Shown here in pieces: positions 25,110-37,012 of a stretch of 64,000 nt of DNA; position 1 is the first letter of the stretch, and every line of letters begins with the position of its first letter. The notes beneath the pieces were generated by a model, which had not been told where the DNA came from, did no database searches, and saw nothing but the letters and a program-made list of their open reading frames with translations. The DNA comes from Paramecium sonneborni (lineage: Eukaryota > Ciliophora > Oligohymenophorea > Peniculida > Parameciidae). Made by a program: the position numbers and the translations under genes. The stretch covers positions 262,749 to 326,748 of the forward strand of contig CAJJDN010000134.1 in NCBI GenBank assembly GCA_905182985.1, in the 5' to 3' direction.

Positions 25110-26475
25110 TCAAACTTTTTTCTTCCATAAAATTAAATTTACTAACTTTTACTCTTAATTTATTGTCATTTTTATTTCAAAAATTCTTTTATCGTATAAT
25201 CTCAAAATGCAATTAGAACATGAATATCCATAATCAAAAGGTATAAATAAAAGTGTAGAGCATTCATTTTTAATTATGAATTACAATTTAAATATTTGAT
25301 TAATTGAATCGTATTGATGATGGAAAACTTTTTCAGCACAAATTGATTAAGCATATGGTCTATTTAATGAATCCAATTTCAGTGCTTAAGCTATGGTTCC
25401 CTTATACGTCCTTAAATAATTTAAAATATATTTATTACCAAGAAGATTTGAATGAATCAGCATTATTAAGAATTCTGCTTATTAAATAATCATCATTACC
25501 ACTAAACTCAGCAAGAAATGTTGAGACTTAGGCATGTTAACCAACATGGAATTCTAGCCACATTGAAAAGTAATTCCAATTAATAGCAAATTATTTGAAA
25601 TACTATGATTAATAGGTAATCCTATAACTATAGGATTCTTTTTTTTGATATTCAGATCCATTTATATTATTATCAAATCCTGATCCAATAAAATCAGTAT
25701 CTTAAGTCTAATAGAATACAATTTTATTTTTATCGACTTCTCTAATGTAGGAATTGATTTTCTAATAAAAAGGCATTATCATTTATCTATTATTCCATCC
25801 TGGCCAAATACATTAATAGTATGCTTTATAATAATTACCACATGATGGATTATTAAGAAGGTCATATCCTACAACATTATCTTCATTCTTCATTTATTCT
25901 GCTATTTTTTACCAAAATAATCCAAAGTATTCAGTTAAGTTGTTTACATTCTTATAGAGATTTTCAAAACTATTTCCTACGTCATCAGTTTTAATAAGAG
26001 AATCAAAATTTGTTGCACATTGATCTTTAGTGGGATATAGATCTATTTTTATTTTCCCTTAAATATCATAAGGAACTGGAAAGTTTACCCTTTAAACTGC
26101 CCAATCAGGAAATCCATATCCACAAAATTATTTATTCAATAATTAATGATCTGCAACAAAAATAACATAAAAATTATGAATATTTGCTAATTAGACAATT
26201 TTTTATAAAGTAGTTAAGTATGAAGAATTATATGTTATATTCTTTAAGGATATTGGTTTATTTGGGATAAGTTGATCGTAAAAAACAGAAATTCTGATTA
26301 GATTGAATCCAATTTTTGAAAGTGCAACAAAATCATCTTCATTAATATTTGTTTAGGGATAATCATTAAGATTGATTCCATGAAATATTTTAATTGTCTA
26401 ATTCTTATCCATATAATATCCATTCTGGAATTCACATAGCACAATTGAGATTAGGTAATTAAAAATAATTATCAT
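25110..26475 (-). CDS. GH5 endoglycoceramidase-like protein, probably inactive
   Basis: One 28-nt intron (25411-25438) gives 445 residues. It begins with a hydrophobic leader (MIIIFNYLISIVLC), so it is likely secreted. GH5 landmarks: FHGINLNDYPQ, IGFNLIRISV, YVIFVADHQLLNKQFCGYGF, PDWAVQ, and the TIM-barrel strand VVGYDLLNNPSCGNYY, where active GH5 enzymes have NEP. The acid/base Glu is thus replaced by Asn. The later SYHxYC His region reads SYRITY, replacing another active-site residue, while the nucleophile strand FLAEFSGN keeps Glu. The C-terminus (RPYAQSICAEKVF) aligns with the neighbour. Compared with the intact tandem paralogue at 26472 it looks like a pseudoenzyme, perhaps a glycan- or lipid-binding protein. 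Confidence 0.85.
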
Positions 26476-28021
26476 TTATTAATATTCATAACTGATATGA
26501 CCAATTTAACCCGACCAGAAGCATTTTATACTCTAAATGTATTGTTATCTATATATTATAATTAACAATATCCTTTCTTTGCTTTGCAAGAATATTTAAA
26601 TTCACTTTGAAAGGCATTTATTTTGGGTACATAAATTACAGTTTCGCATTTTTTAATGGAATCATATTTCAAAGTAAATTCTTATTTTTTTGCATTAAAT
26701 TTAGAATAGTGAACTTTGGATGCACAAATTTATTAAGCATAAGGTCTAACTAAAGCTTCTATTTTATAATTTTAAAGTGATCCATCCTGATTGAAAATTC
26801 CTTCATCATACATATTTGAGGATGTAGTGAAATCATTATATCCTTTATATTACCAATAAGCCCATGATTACAAATATTTATCTGCTTTATATAATAAACT
26901 ATTAAGAATATCTTTAGCAAATGGTTGATTTGGTAATGCTCCAAATTCGGTTAACATGGATCCTGTTCCAAGATGGTTGATATTTAATTTTTTTAAAGGA
27001 TACATTAGATTATATGATTGTTTACAAAGGAATTTAGAAATCTTTTCTATAAATAATAAATGCATAAATACCGATTCCACAATAAAGATGATAACTAAAG
27101 ACTTCTTTCTTTTTATATTTTCTGCCACCAATATTATGTCTAAATCCGACTCCAAAAGTATCACTAAGTTATGGTTCAAAGAATACAAGTTTTTAAGTGT
27201 CAGTTTATCTTATATATTTATTAATAATTTAATAGAATGGCATGATTAGATGTTTATTAGCCCATCCTGGCCAATTATATTAAATTTTGCTTCTTTAATA
27301 ATTGCCAGAAGTAGGTTCATTCAAAATTTCATATCCTAATACATTCCATTCATTTTTATGTAATTCAGCAACTCTTTTCCAGAATAATCCAAACATATCA
27401 GCTACGCCATTTTCATTTTTGAATATAGATTCTAGATTTCTACCAACATCCGAAGTTAAATAAAAATCTGCAAAGTTCTTTTATTTAAGACAATCTTCAA
27501 TTAATGGATATCCTTATTAATCTAATCTTAATTAGATATTTAATGGAGCTGGGAAATCAATTTTAGTGACAGCCCAATCTGGAAATCCTTCTCCACAAAA
27601 CTATCTATTTAATAAGTCTTAATGAGCATCAAGGATAACATAAATATTATATTTAGCAGCCAATCTTACAATATCCCTAATATGTAATAAGTATTCATCA
27701 TTAATTACTCCTCTTTAAGGCATTCCAGCTTCAAAGGCTACATGTAATCTGATAACATTAAAACTATAATAGATTAAATCTATTTCAGTTACCCTAATGA
27801 TATTAAGAGTTAACAATCTTCATCAGAGAATGATGTCATTACATCAAAATGATCTGTTATTGGAAAATAAGGGGGTGGTTTATAGACTACATTAAACCCA
27901 TGGAATATTCTTATTGCACCAGTCTATTTATATAAAGAGTTCTTACATCATCAACAAAATTTCCGTGTTTGTTAATGTGTATTGATAATGCTATTCCAAT
28001 AATACATAATAAAAATATCAT
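26472..28021 (-). CDS. GH5 endoglycoceramidase-type glycosidase
   Basis: Introns 27924-27946, 27764-27792 and 27047-27071 give 490 residues. N-terminal signal peptide MIFLLCIIGIALS. Motifs: IFHGFNVVYK, VIRLHVAFEAG, YVILDAHQDLLNRQFCGEG, PDWAVTKIDFPAP, VLGYEILNEPTSGNY (acid/base Glu in NEP), WPGWANKHLIMPFYQ, FSYHLYCG (active-site His), and GSMLTEFGALP (nucleophile Glu). A C-terminal beta-sandwich (NNTFRVQNASGRVKLVIS) is typical of endoglycoceramidases, which cut the glycan from the ceramide of glycosphingolipids. It is expected to be secreted or lysosomal. All catalytic residues are present. Its TGA overlaps the ATG of the inactive-looking paralogue, so the pair is a very tight tandem duplication. 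Confidence 0.9.
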
Positions 28022-28079
28022 ATTTAATTTAATATTCTTTAAAATTCCAAATATAATTAAAAAAATCGTTAAAAAATAA

Positions 28080-28991
28080 ATGGGCAACGAACCATCAGCT
28101 CCTAATGATAAGATTGATTTCTTGAGACCTGTTCAAAAGAAAGCACCTGAACCAACTTAAATCAATAAAGTTTAATAGAATGAATGGAGAATAGGATTGT
28201 AACATCCCCATCTCTTATAAACTTTGGGAGGATAACCTGAAGGGGATTAGTATCGATACTTCTTTGAATTTTGTTAAATTACTTTAGCATCTTTACTTTA
28301 AGAACGATATGGAACAAAAAAATACTTTCCTGAAGAAGACTTGTAGGCATTACTTCTAGGTATAAGTAGTGCATTAAGTTTCTTATAAGAAAAGGGATTG
28401 TCACATGGAGGTATTTACTTAATATCATATATTTATTAGATATATGTACAACTGAAATATACTTTGATTCAAACAGTTCAAGTTTTAAAGTTTTAGATTC
28501 AAATTTAATTAATGGAAGAGGTGCTTCTATTTAATAATTAATGGCTGGGAAGTTGAAATACCTTGCACCAGAAATATTATAAAACCCTACACAACCTTTA
28601 TCAGAGTTGTAACTAAGTAAAAATGATGTCTGGTGTTTGGGAATGGTAATGTTAGAAGCAAGTACTCTTAAATAAAATGATAATCTCTATTAAAATGGAT
28701 TATAATTTAGATTAATCTCTGATAGAATCAATGAAGTAGCTCAAATTTACAATTTATAATTTGCAGAGAATATTGCTCTCATGCTCAATTTTAATCCAAA
28801 TGAAAGATTAGATCCAGTCAATCTTTTTAATTATCTCCTTGAATAATAAAGAACAGCAAATGAATAAGATTAACAAGTAGTCTAACAATAACAATATCAA
28901 TAATTACTATAATAATAATAATTGTATTAATAATAATTATGTTAATAATAATAATAGTAATAGTAATAATAATAATAATAGTTAATGTATC

Positions 28992-29049
<58 letters not shown>

Positions 29050-30003
29050 GTAGATTACTTATTAATAAACTCAGTAATCTCAATTATAGTAATAGTAGAT
29101 GGCCTATTAATAAGCTTAGTAATCTTAATTATAGTATTAATAGTAATAATAAATATAATATTTACCTTAATAAGTTGAACAATCAAATTATTAACCATAA
29201 ATAGTCTAGTAACCATAATTATAATAAACCTAAATCCCTCCTTAATATCTTTAGTAATAATAATCGGCAATCTAATAATAATAGTACAATACTTAATAAA
29301 CCCAATATTAATAATAATAATAATCATAATAACAACAATTTGCTTAAACTTAATAACCAAGATAAAATCATCATTATTCAAGACCCTCTCAAGATTTCAT
29401 GATGACTCAACCTGAAATGAATCAAACTATGTAAGGAGGAGTTTCTAGAGAAAGAGTTCCAACTAAAATTATTAAGAAGTTAGTTTATCCTGATGGAAGA
29501 GTTGAATATCAAGAGAAATCTCATTCAGCTTCAAGAATGGGTAATTTAATATACATATAATTTTAGTTTAATAAACATAATAATAAAAACCTTAGTAACT
29601 GCTTCCTTAGACATAATAATAACCATAAGCTATGCCTCAATAATAATAAATAATGGCTTAATAATAATAAATGCTCTCATAATAACAAATGGTTTCTTAA
29701 CAATAATAGATTACTTAATAACCCTAATATAATCCATAATATTAATAGTAATAGTATTACTAATAACCACAACCATAACCTTAATATCAGTAGAGATAAA
29801 ATGTGCTTGGTAATATTGAAAACTAAATGTAAGTTGTTACTAATGAATAAAACATTACTAGATTGAAATAAGAAATTGAACATTCAAAAACTTTAATTTA
29901 ATAATATAATCAATAAAAACCTCAAGTTTAAGCTGAATCTATAGAGGAAAGAATAAGAAAAGTTATTGCATAATCATAAGCATTAAGAGAAAACTTTGCA
30001 TGA
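28080..30003 (+). CDS. Pseudokinase-like protein with long polyglutamine tail
   Basis: Introns 28411-28439 and 29541-29566 give 622 residues. N-terminal MGNEPSAPN is a candidate myristoylation signal. Residues ~40-265 have a kinase fold (HPHLLQTLGGQ, YRYFFEFCQITLASLLQE, KLKYLAPEILQNP, NDVWCLGMVMLEAS), but the catalytic loop reads LSHGDICTTEIYFD instead of HRDxKxxN and the DFG position reads LDSNLINGRG. No ATP-binding Lys motif is obvious, so activity is unlikely. From ~270 on, the protein is dominated by Gln encoded by TAA/TAG, including 21 consecutive Gln (28991-29053), broken by short islands (FMMTQPEMNQTMQGG, KLVYPDGRVEYQEK). The C-terminus is a short helix (ESIEERIRKVIAQSQALRE). Likely a scaffold; partners unknown. 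Confidence 0.85.
28991..29053. repeat. (TAA/TAG)n trinucleotide run encoding polyQ
   Basis: Uninterrupted trinucleotide run inside the pseudokinase gene. In the ciliate code it reads as 21 Gln codons, so it is coding and may vary in length between strains. Confidence 0.9.
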
Positions 30004-30042
30004 ATTATATCTATATATATATAATATATAAATTATTACAAA

Positions 30043-30960
30043 ATGCTGCCTAAATTAAATCAAAGTTCTTCAACTCAATAAGTCAAATCACAAGATGATT
30101 AAAGTTTAAACGAAGCAAAAAGACGTTAAAAACTACTTGAATTAGAATAATAAAATGTTGAAAACAGAATCAAATAACTTACTAAAGAGAATGAGAAACT
30201 GTCCAAAAAAGTTTAAATGGCAGAATAATTAGCTCTAGATGTTTATGCTTCTCGTCTTGCCTAAAAGATTAAAGTAATTATTTGTTTCTTATCATAAAAC
30301 TTAGAAAGAACAAAAATTACAATAATAATCTATTGTAGATCCTTTAAGATATTAATAAACTTAATATGAAAGAATGAATCTTAAAAAAATGAAATAAGAA
30401 GTTAAAGATATGAAACATAATGATGCTCTATAGATGAAAACTTCAATTAAATACGAATTAATGAGAACTAGCCAAGAATAAGCTAAAAAAGCATAAAATC
30501 TTAAATTGAGAGCTGCTCTAATTAAAGAAGATGAAAAATTGTCTTAAGCAGTCATTCAAGAAAAATTATAAGAAAAACAATAAAAAGTAAGATTGATACT
30601 AGAACTTGAAAAATAAAAGATTCTTGTTGAAAATGAAAAATATGAATACTAAATTAAATAACTAGAAGCCTAGGAAATAAAATTAGTAGAAAAACTATAA
30701 GCTACATAATAGAGAGAATAAGATGTTAAATAAAAATTGATGGCAGCAACAAGATTAGCTCCAGAAGAATTTGACAGAACTTATTTGGGTGGATAATCTA
30801 TCATTTTTGAATAAAAAAATAATGTAATTATCTTAAGTATATGCAAATTTAGGAAAAAACATAAGAAGAACAAAAAGAATAATAAGAATAATAAGAGGAA
30901 TCATAAAAAAATGAATAATAAGAAGGTAATGAAGGATAATAAGGAACCTAAACTGATTGA
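30043..30960 (+). CDS. Long coiled-coil protein
   Basis: Two phase-0 introns (30274-30304, 30824-30852) give 285 residues. Almost the entire protein is predicted helix: RRQKLLELEQQNVENRIKQL, KMKQEVKDMKHNDALQM, KVRLILELEKQKILVENEKY. The C-terminus is a Gln/Glu-rich low-complexity tail. A short non-helical motif (LAPEEFDRTYLGGQ) lies between coil and tail. No signal peptide, TM or known domain is seen. Such proteins in ciliates are often basal-body or axonemal, but that is not shown here. It starts 40 bp after the stop of the pseudokinase gene on the same strand. Confidence 0.85.
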
Positions 30961-31426
30961 ACTGATATTTTATATAGATCGTCAGAATATATTATTATAA
31001 AATTTACTCTTGAAAAAACTTCTTTTTTATAAGATATCCTAAATATTTTTCTCTTCCTAAGTATTTCTTTTTATTACTTTAAAAAGTTTCAATCTAACTC
31101 AAGACTTATTCTTTCTCAAAAAAAGTATGCTTACTAATTTTAGATAGAATGAAAAATTTTAACCAAAATATTAAGTTTTTTTTAAATATATTTTAACTTT
31201 TTAATTCTATACCAATTAACTAGAAATTTAATTATTTTATTTAATAGATTTCAATCATATTTTAATTCTTGTTCATTTTAAAATTTAAAGCAATCTATAT
31301 AACATTTTTATTCAAAATTTTTATATCTAGAGAGAAATGAATGAATTATAATATGTTATATTTAAATGAATTTTCATAGTTACTTATAAATCATATTAAT
31401 TATGATAAAAATTATTAAATTAATTA
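30961..31426. other. AT-rich intergenic spacer
   Basis: No gene, RNA or repeat recognised; both strands carry frequent TGA/TCA. Confidence 0.5.
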
Positions 31427-31702
31427 ATGGGATTAAATTAATCAGAACACTTTTTAAGAGTTAATTCGATTTGTGAATAACAAATTAAATCAAACAGAGA
31501 CTTAGACTATTTAAATTCTTGTACTTATGAGTACTTATAATACAAGACTGAATAAAATAATTTATCAAATGAATATTAAAGTTGTGATAAAAAAGCAATG
31601 TAAAATGTTTAAGATTTTTAGATGATAAATAATAACAAGTTATGCAGTATTTTGTAAAAATAATGTGAAAAAATTTTGACTTTTTTTGTTTGTTTTGTAT
31701 GA
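31427..31702 (+). CDS. Small hypothetical ORF (91 aa)
   Basis: ATG 31427 (MGLNQSEHFLRVNSICEQQ) to TGA 31700-31702, intronless. It has several Cys and a possible N-terminal Gly for myristoylation. Codon use with many in-frame TAA (Gln) resembles the neighbours, but the ORF is short enough to arise by chance. Confidence 0.4.
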
Positions 31703-32026
31703 TAACATAATTTTAAAATAATAAAATAAACTGATATTAATAATTAAAAAGCTTGTTTTAATTTGCGAGTTAATTCTTCTAAAATATTTGCCTATTCTTA
31801 TAAACTATTCTATTGCTTCACTAAATAATTCTTATACCCATCGTGTAACCTAATAAAAAAAATGTAGGCTACAAGTGTTATTTATAAAAATGATTTTTAA
31901 TTATAGAGTTTTATATATTTTAATTTTCGTTTAGGTGAGATTAATATAATTTTGAAACATATTTTACTATTCAAGTTTTATTTTCAAATTAATAAAACGA
32001 TTTGCGCTTATTACTTTTATATTTAA

Positions 32027-35000
32027 ATGAATATGATCTTCGAATAAAGAAATACTAGATAAAATATTTAATAAATGAATTAATTCTAAGGACTAATAAT
32101 TAAATAAAATTAGAGGATTCGTAAAACACTCATTTAAAATCTCATTATTATAGGATAATTTTTTTATACTATCATCTGGATTTTTATTGCTATATCAATT
32201 TTAGGAAAAAAAGAAGAAGAATTGCATTTTAAAGTATTTTATTATTTTAGTTTACCAACTATTTCATTACAATTCAATATCGATTAAGTCATCATTTAAA
32301 GCATAACAATAATTTTTTCATTAAGTTTTCTCTTCTCTATTTTATTTGGAGAAAATTAATAATATTCAAAGAAGATAGTTATTTTGTTTTGGGATGCTTA
32401 TCCAAACATATGCTAGATCGTTATTATATAAAATAGTGGCCATTGCTTACAAAGTGATAATATAAACTTTTCATTGGGATTATTAAATATAATATTGGCA
32501 ATCGGAATTTCTTAACTATCTAGCATATATTCATTTTCATAAAATAATACGTAAAAATTAATAAAATCTTATTTTGAAAGGGGTTTCATTCCTTTTTGTT
32601 ATTCAGTATTAGCTTTATTTGCAGGTTTGCAATTAAACAGTTTATACTTATCTTATTTATATTTAGGTATATAATTGATTTTCGACCTATATTTTGGGAT
32701 ATTTTACTTCATTAAACCACATATGCAATATTTAAATATTAAAACATAAAGATTAGTTGTATTATTTTCATTTTTAAGATTTCCATTAGTAGTTTTTCTA
32801 TTTTACTATTAAAGTAATAATATTTTATTTTTGTTGATATTTTCTCTTCCACTGATGATATAAATTAATTTTATCTTATGGGATAATAAATTTATGTAGT
32901 TCATATACTAAACAAATATGTATTTTTAGTATATTTGTATTGATAAGTTTAGAGAGATGGATAACCAGATAGAATGTTATTTAGCATATTATTTTGAGAT
33001 AATTGATTATAAGAAACCCTTAAATAGAGTTTTAATGTTAAGTATATTTTGTAATCATATGAATATGTGTTAAAATATCAAATGTTTCTGTTAAAATAGA
33101 AATTTTCATGAAAATGTTAAAATTACTACTCAATTATAGCTGGATGTTAAGGATATCTAATAGTAAATAAATTATGCAGTAGGAGAATAGGATATTTAAA
33201 TGAGTTTCAAGTAATTGATGTTATTATTCTTTGATAATTATATAAAGAATGTAAGATATACAACCATGGGTGAGACTTTAATATTAAAATTAAGTATATA
33301 TGAAAGCTAAAATTTTCAGCATAGATTATTTTAAACTAAGATTAGATTTTAGTATCTAAAGATATTTTATAATAAGTTTCATCCACAATATTTAGAAAGA
33401 TGGGCAACATGTTATTTGATAACTGAAAAATTATAGTATTACATAGGTGGAGGAAATGAAATGAATTTAAATCTATCTGTAACAATGAAATATTTCACAT
33501 TGCTTGAAAAGATCTAAAATGATATTTATAAAGTGATTGAGGATAAAATAGTTATTTTAGAACTTTTAAAAAGAAATTATTAAAATCCTGTTCCATATCT
33601 ATTACACAAATCTACTTAAAATTATTTTAATTAATGTAATGAATTAGAAATATTAATTCTATAATTAGTTTAGCTTAATGGAATATCAGTAGAAGTTAGA
33701 GAATTGTAAGATGAATTTTACTCTTAAATAAAAGTCGACTATGGTTTCAAGAATATTCATAAAAAAATAACAATCCCTTTTATAAATTAAAATTAAACAA
33801 CATTTGTAATTTGTGATTATGAAGGAGATCTTATAATAAAAGATTATTCCAACAATTTTGTTTAGATGATTAAAGTAAGTTCTTAAATAAAAGGAGGCGC
33901 TATTGAATAAATAGTACCTATTAGTCTATAATAGTATCATAGATATGCTATAACTTAAATGATTAATACGGGTAAAACTAAATTGGTTAATAAAGAATAA
34001 TACACTCTTATGGTTAAATCTGAAAAATATATTTTAGAAGTAGATGCATTATTAAGATTTGATTATAGATAACTAGACTTTCTAAGATTTATTGGTTTTA
34101 TGTAATTGAGAGATAAGGATAGTATTTTGATACTTGCTAATGAAAAAGGAAAACTTGACTCATATTCTAGATCTGCTGGAATTCTATTGAAATTAGATGA
34201 TGTGGATTTTGATTCACTTAATTATTTTAATTTATCACCTTGTTTATTTTAAGAAAAAGCAGAATTTGAATTTGATGGATTCTTATTGGTTCCTAAAAGA
34301 CATTTAAAAACAGATATTTTACATTTATTGAGATTTTTTTTAGAATCTCCTGAAGAATGTTATATCTTCATAGTTAATGCTAAACATTAAAAAAAAACTT
34401 ACACTTCAGTAACAATTTAATGTTTAAAAATAAATTCATTTTATTAATTGAAAGAATTAGATTATAAAATTTTAGCATTAGATATTATGATGAGATAAAT
34501 TATGATATTGAAATAAGTAAGTAAATCTTAATATATGGCACCAGCAGAATCTGTTCGTAAAATATAAACTTTTAAAAAGACATTTAAATTTCATTAAACT
34601 CATACAGTAGATTTTTCTGAAGAAGAGTATAATTTAATTTATGAAGATGATTCAGAAAGAGAAATTTAAATATAATCTAAAAATAATAATATTCTTCCAG
34701 AATTTATTCCCTCTTTAGATTCAATTAGAACCTAAAATGAGAAATTATTATTAACATTTGAATAATATAGAGATTACCATAATACTTTAAGTAAGGATAA
34801 ATCATTTGAATAATAATAAAAACTTGATACTTTAGAAGGTTCTAAATCTGAATAAGATTCAAGTAAATAAAAAAGAAATACTCATTAACTTATTGAAATA
34901 GAATTAAATTCAACTGAAGATTAAAATATTGAAGAATAATTATAATTTATTTTAGCTACAGTGAAAACTAGATAAACAAGGAAGGAATTGTTAGAAATGA

Positions 35001-36637
35001 AAAATTAATTGAAAAATAAACATAAAGCTAGTACTTGGCATGGAAGTGGAAATCAATAAAATTAAAAAAAACTAATTAAAAATATTGTTAATCAATTTTA
35101 AAATACACATTTGAGTTCCTTAACTTATATAAAAATAGTTTCATATTTTTTAGTTTTAATTAATATAGGATTTATTTTAGGGTTTGTAATTAATAGTATA
35201 ATAGGTATAGCTGGTATTTAAATGGACTCTAATAATCAAACATATCCACTTATATTATTCTAAGATATTAATTTAGTTTTATTAGGGATTCAACTTGGTG
35301 ATAATTAAGAATCTAATTTTGACCTTGCAAATAATTTTATATTATTAGGTGCTGAGTAATATAAAAATTTAAGTATTTAAGTTAATGATATTGAACTTGA
35401 TTATCATACATTTTTATAAGAACTTGATGAAGAAAAAATAATTGTTTAAGAATTCGGAATACAAATTATCTATTATAAAAAATACTTTTTCAAAAATTTT
35501 ATGGTTGAAAGACTTAAAACAATTGAAGAATCTGCTTATATTCCAATATTTGGATAAGAAAGTCAATTTTTATTTGATAATTATCCTGAAATAGCAACTT
35601 AATTATGGAATTTGAAAAATAAAACTACTAGAGATGTAATTGAAAGAGTAAATGAACTAGATCAGATGTCAAAATTATTACTGATTTTTTCAATCCTTTT
35701 TAATTTTATAGCTATAATTATATATCTGATAATTCTTCTATATATATTCTAGTGGAGAAATTAACTTTATTCAACCTTATTTTTATTTAACAACATCTAA
35801 ACATTTATTACTTTATTATCAGACTCAATTACTAAACAAATAATCTATACTCCAGGAACTAAAAATGACGATGAAGAAAAAAATAAAAAAATATTATTAA
35901 TTTGGCAGTTATATGGAATTCTAATATTTTTTATACTTTTAATCATCTCCTTAGGTTTCTATATACCACTTTTCTTATATATTGATTCTATTAATTTGTA
36001 ATCAATTGATGTAAATTAACTTTAAACAGAATTAGCAATGATGCAATTAAAATAGTCGGCCATTCTTACATGGTTAGCTATTAATTAGACTGAAAGCAAG
36101 TATAATATAAATTTTGTACATAATAAATCTATTATACAATATGTTATTGATTAGTGTGCACCTTCTGAATATTTTATACTATATGATCTCCCTTTTGATA
36201 GTAAATATGATTACTTTCCAGAAATTTAGCAATATTCTACTGTCTCGTTATGTAATTGCTCCTTGTTGTAAAACTAATTAAAAAATGGATATTATGGATT
36301 TCAATCTTATGTATCATAACATTTATATGATTCAGAATGGTAAGATGAAATTTTGGAAGCATATAAAATTGTCTTTGAATATTAGATCAAAAAAAAAAAA
36401 GAGTTTGATCAATATATGCAAACTAGATTAGTCAATACATAATTTACTTTATAAATTATTTTGGAAATTAGTGTTATAATTATAATTCTAATTCAAACAT
36501 TATTTCTGTATTTTATCCATAGATAAATTACAAAAATAGTTTAATCTGCAAAAAGCATCATGTACTTATTTCCTCCTCAAATTCTAGCAAACAATAAATA
36601 TACTTTATAAGCATTAATTTAGGGTAGCACTTAATGA
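32027..36637 (+). CDS. Giant intronless TmcB-like multi-pass membrane protein
   Basis: A single open frame of 1536 codons without any intron, unlike most genes here. The first ~330 residues contain about eight hydrophobic helices (FFYTIIWIFIAISILG, LFSILFGENQQ, FSLGLLNIILAIGISQL, LVVLFSFLRFPLVVFLFYY). A helical region follows (NRVLMLSIFCNHMNMCQNIK with clustered Cys), then a PAS-like stretch (TFVICDYEGDLIIKDYSNNF) and a charged linker. At the C-terminus TM segments flank an ectodomain (IKIVSYFLVLINIGFILGFV; ILIFFILLIISLGFYIPLF). The layout matches the TmcB-like gene at 20100-25027, so it is a divergent paralogue with a degenerate PAS region. Probably a surface sensor; ligand and output unknown. 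Confidence 0.85.
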
Positions 36638-37012
36638 TTGTATTTTTATAAATTATTATTTAATTATTATTAATAGCCTTTTTTAAGTATTAAATAATTA
36701 CTTAAAAAATCTTTATATCATTAAAATATAAAAAAATTATTATCTTTTACACTTATTTGATAACTTAATTAATAGAACATATGTGAAAAAGAGTTATTAT
36801 CATAGGATATAATTTATATAACATTGATACAATTCCAAAAGATAATTATCTGTTATTTAATAATTATTTTGAAGATTAAATAAATAATAAGAAAGTTTAT
36901 TATTTGAAATGTTAGTTTATAAGTTTAAGCTAACGATAATTATATATATTAATGGATCCAATACATAATGAATATTATTATAATTTCTGTTTTTCATTAA
37001 TAATTAAATCTC
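36638..37012. other. AT-rich spacer, partly inside duplicated segment
   Basis: No gene seen. From 36692 on, the sequence is repeated at 37818. Confidence 0.5.

Noticed and set aside
28939..29381. Ile-rich ORFs on both strands over the ATA/TAA repeat
   Set aside because: They are shadows of the polyQ-coding trinucleotide run; the supported frame reads it as Gln within the pseudokinase gene.
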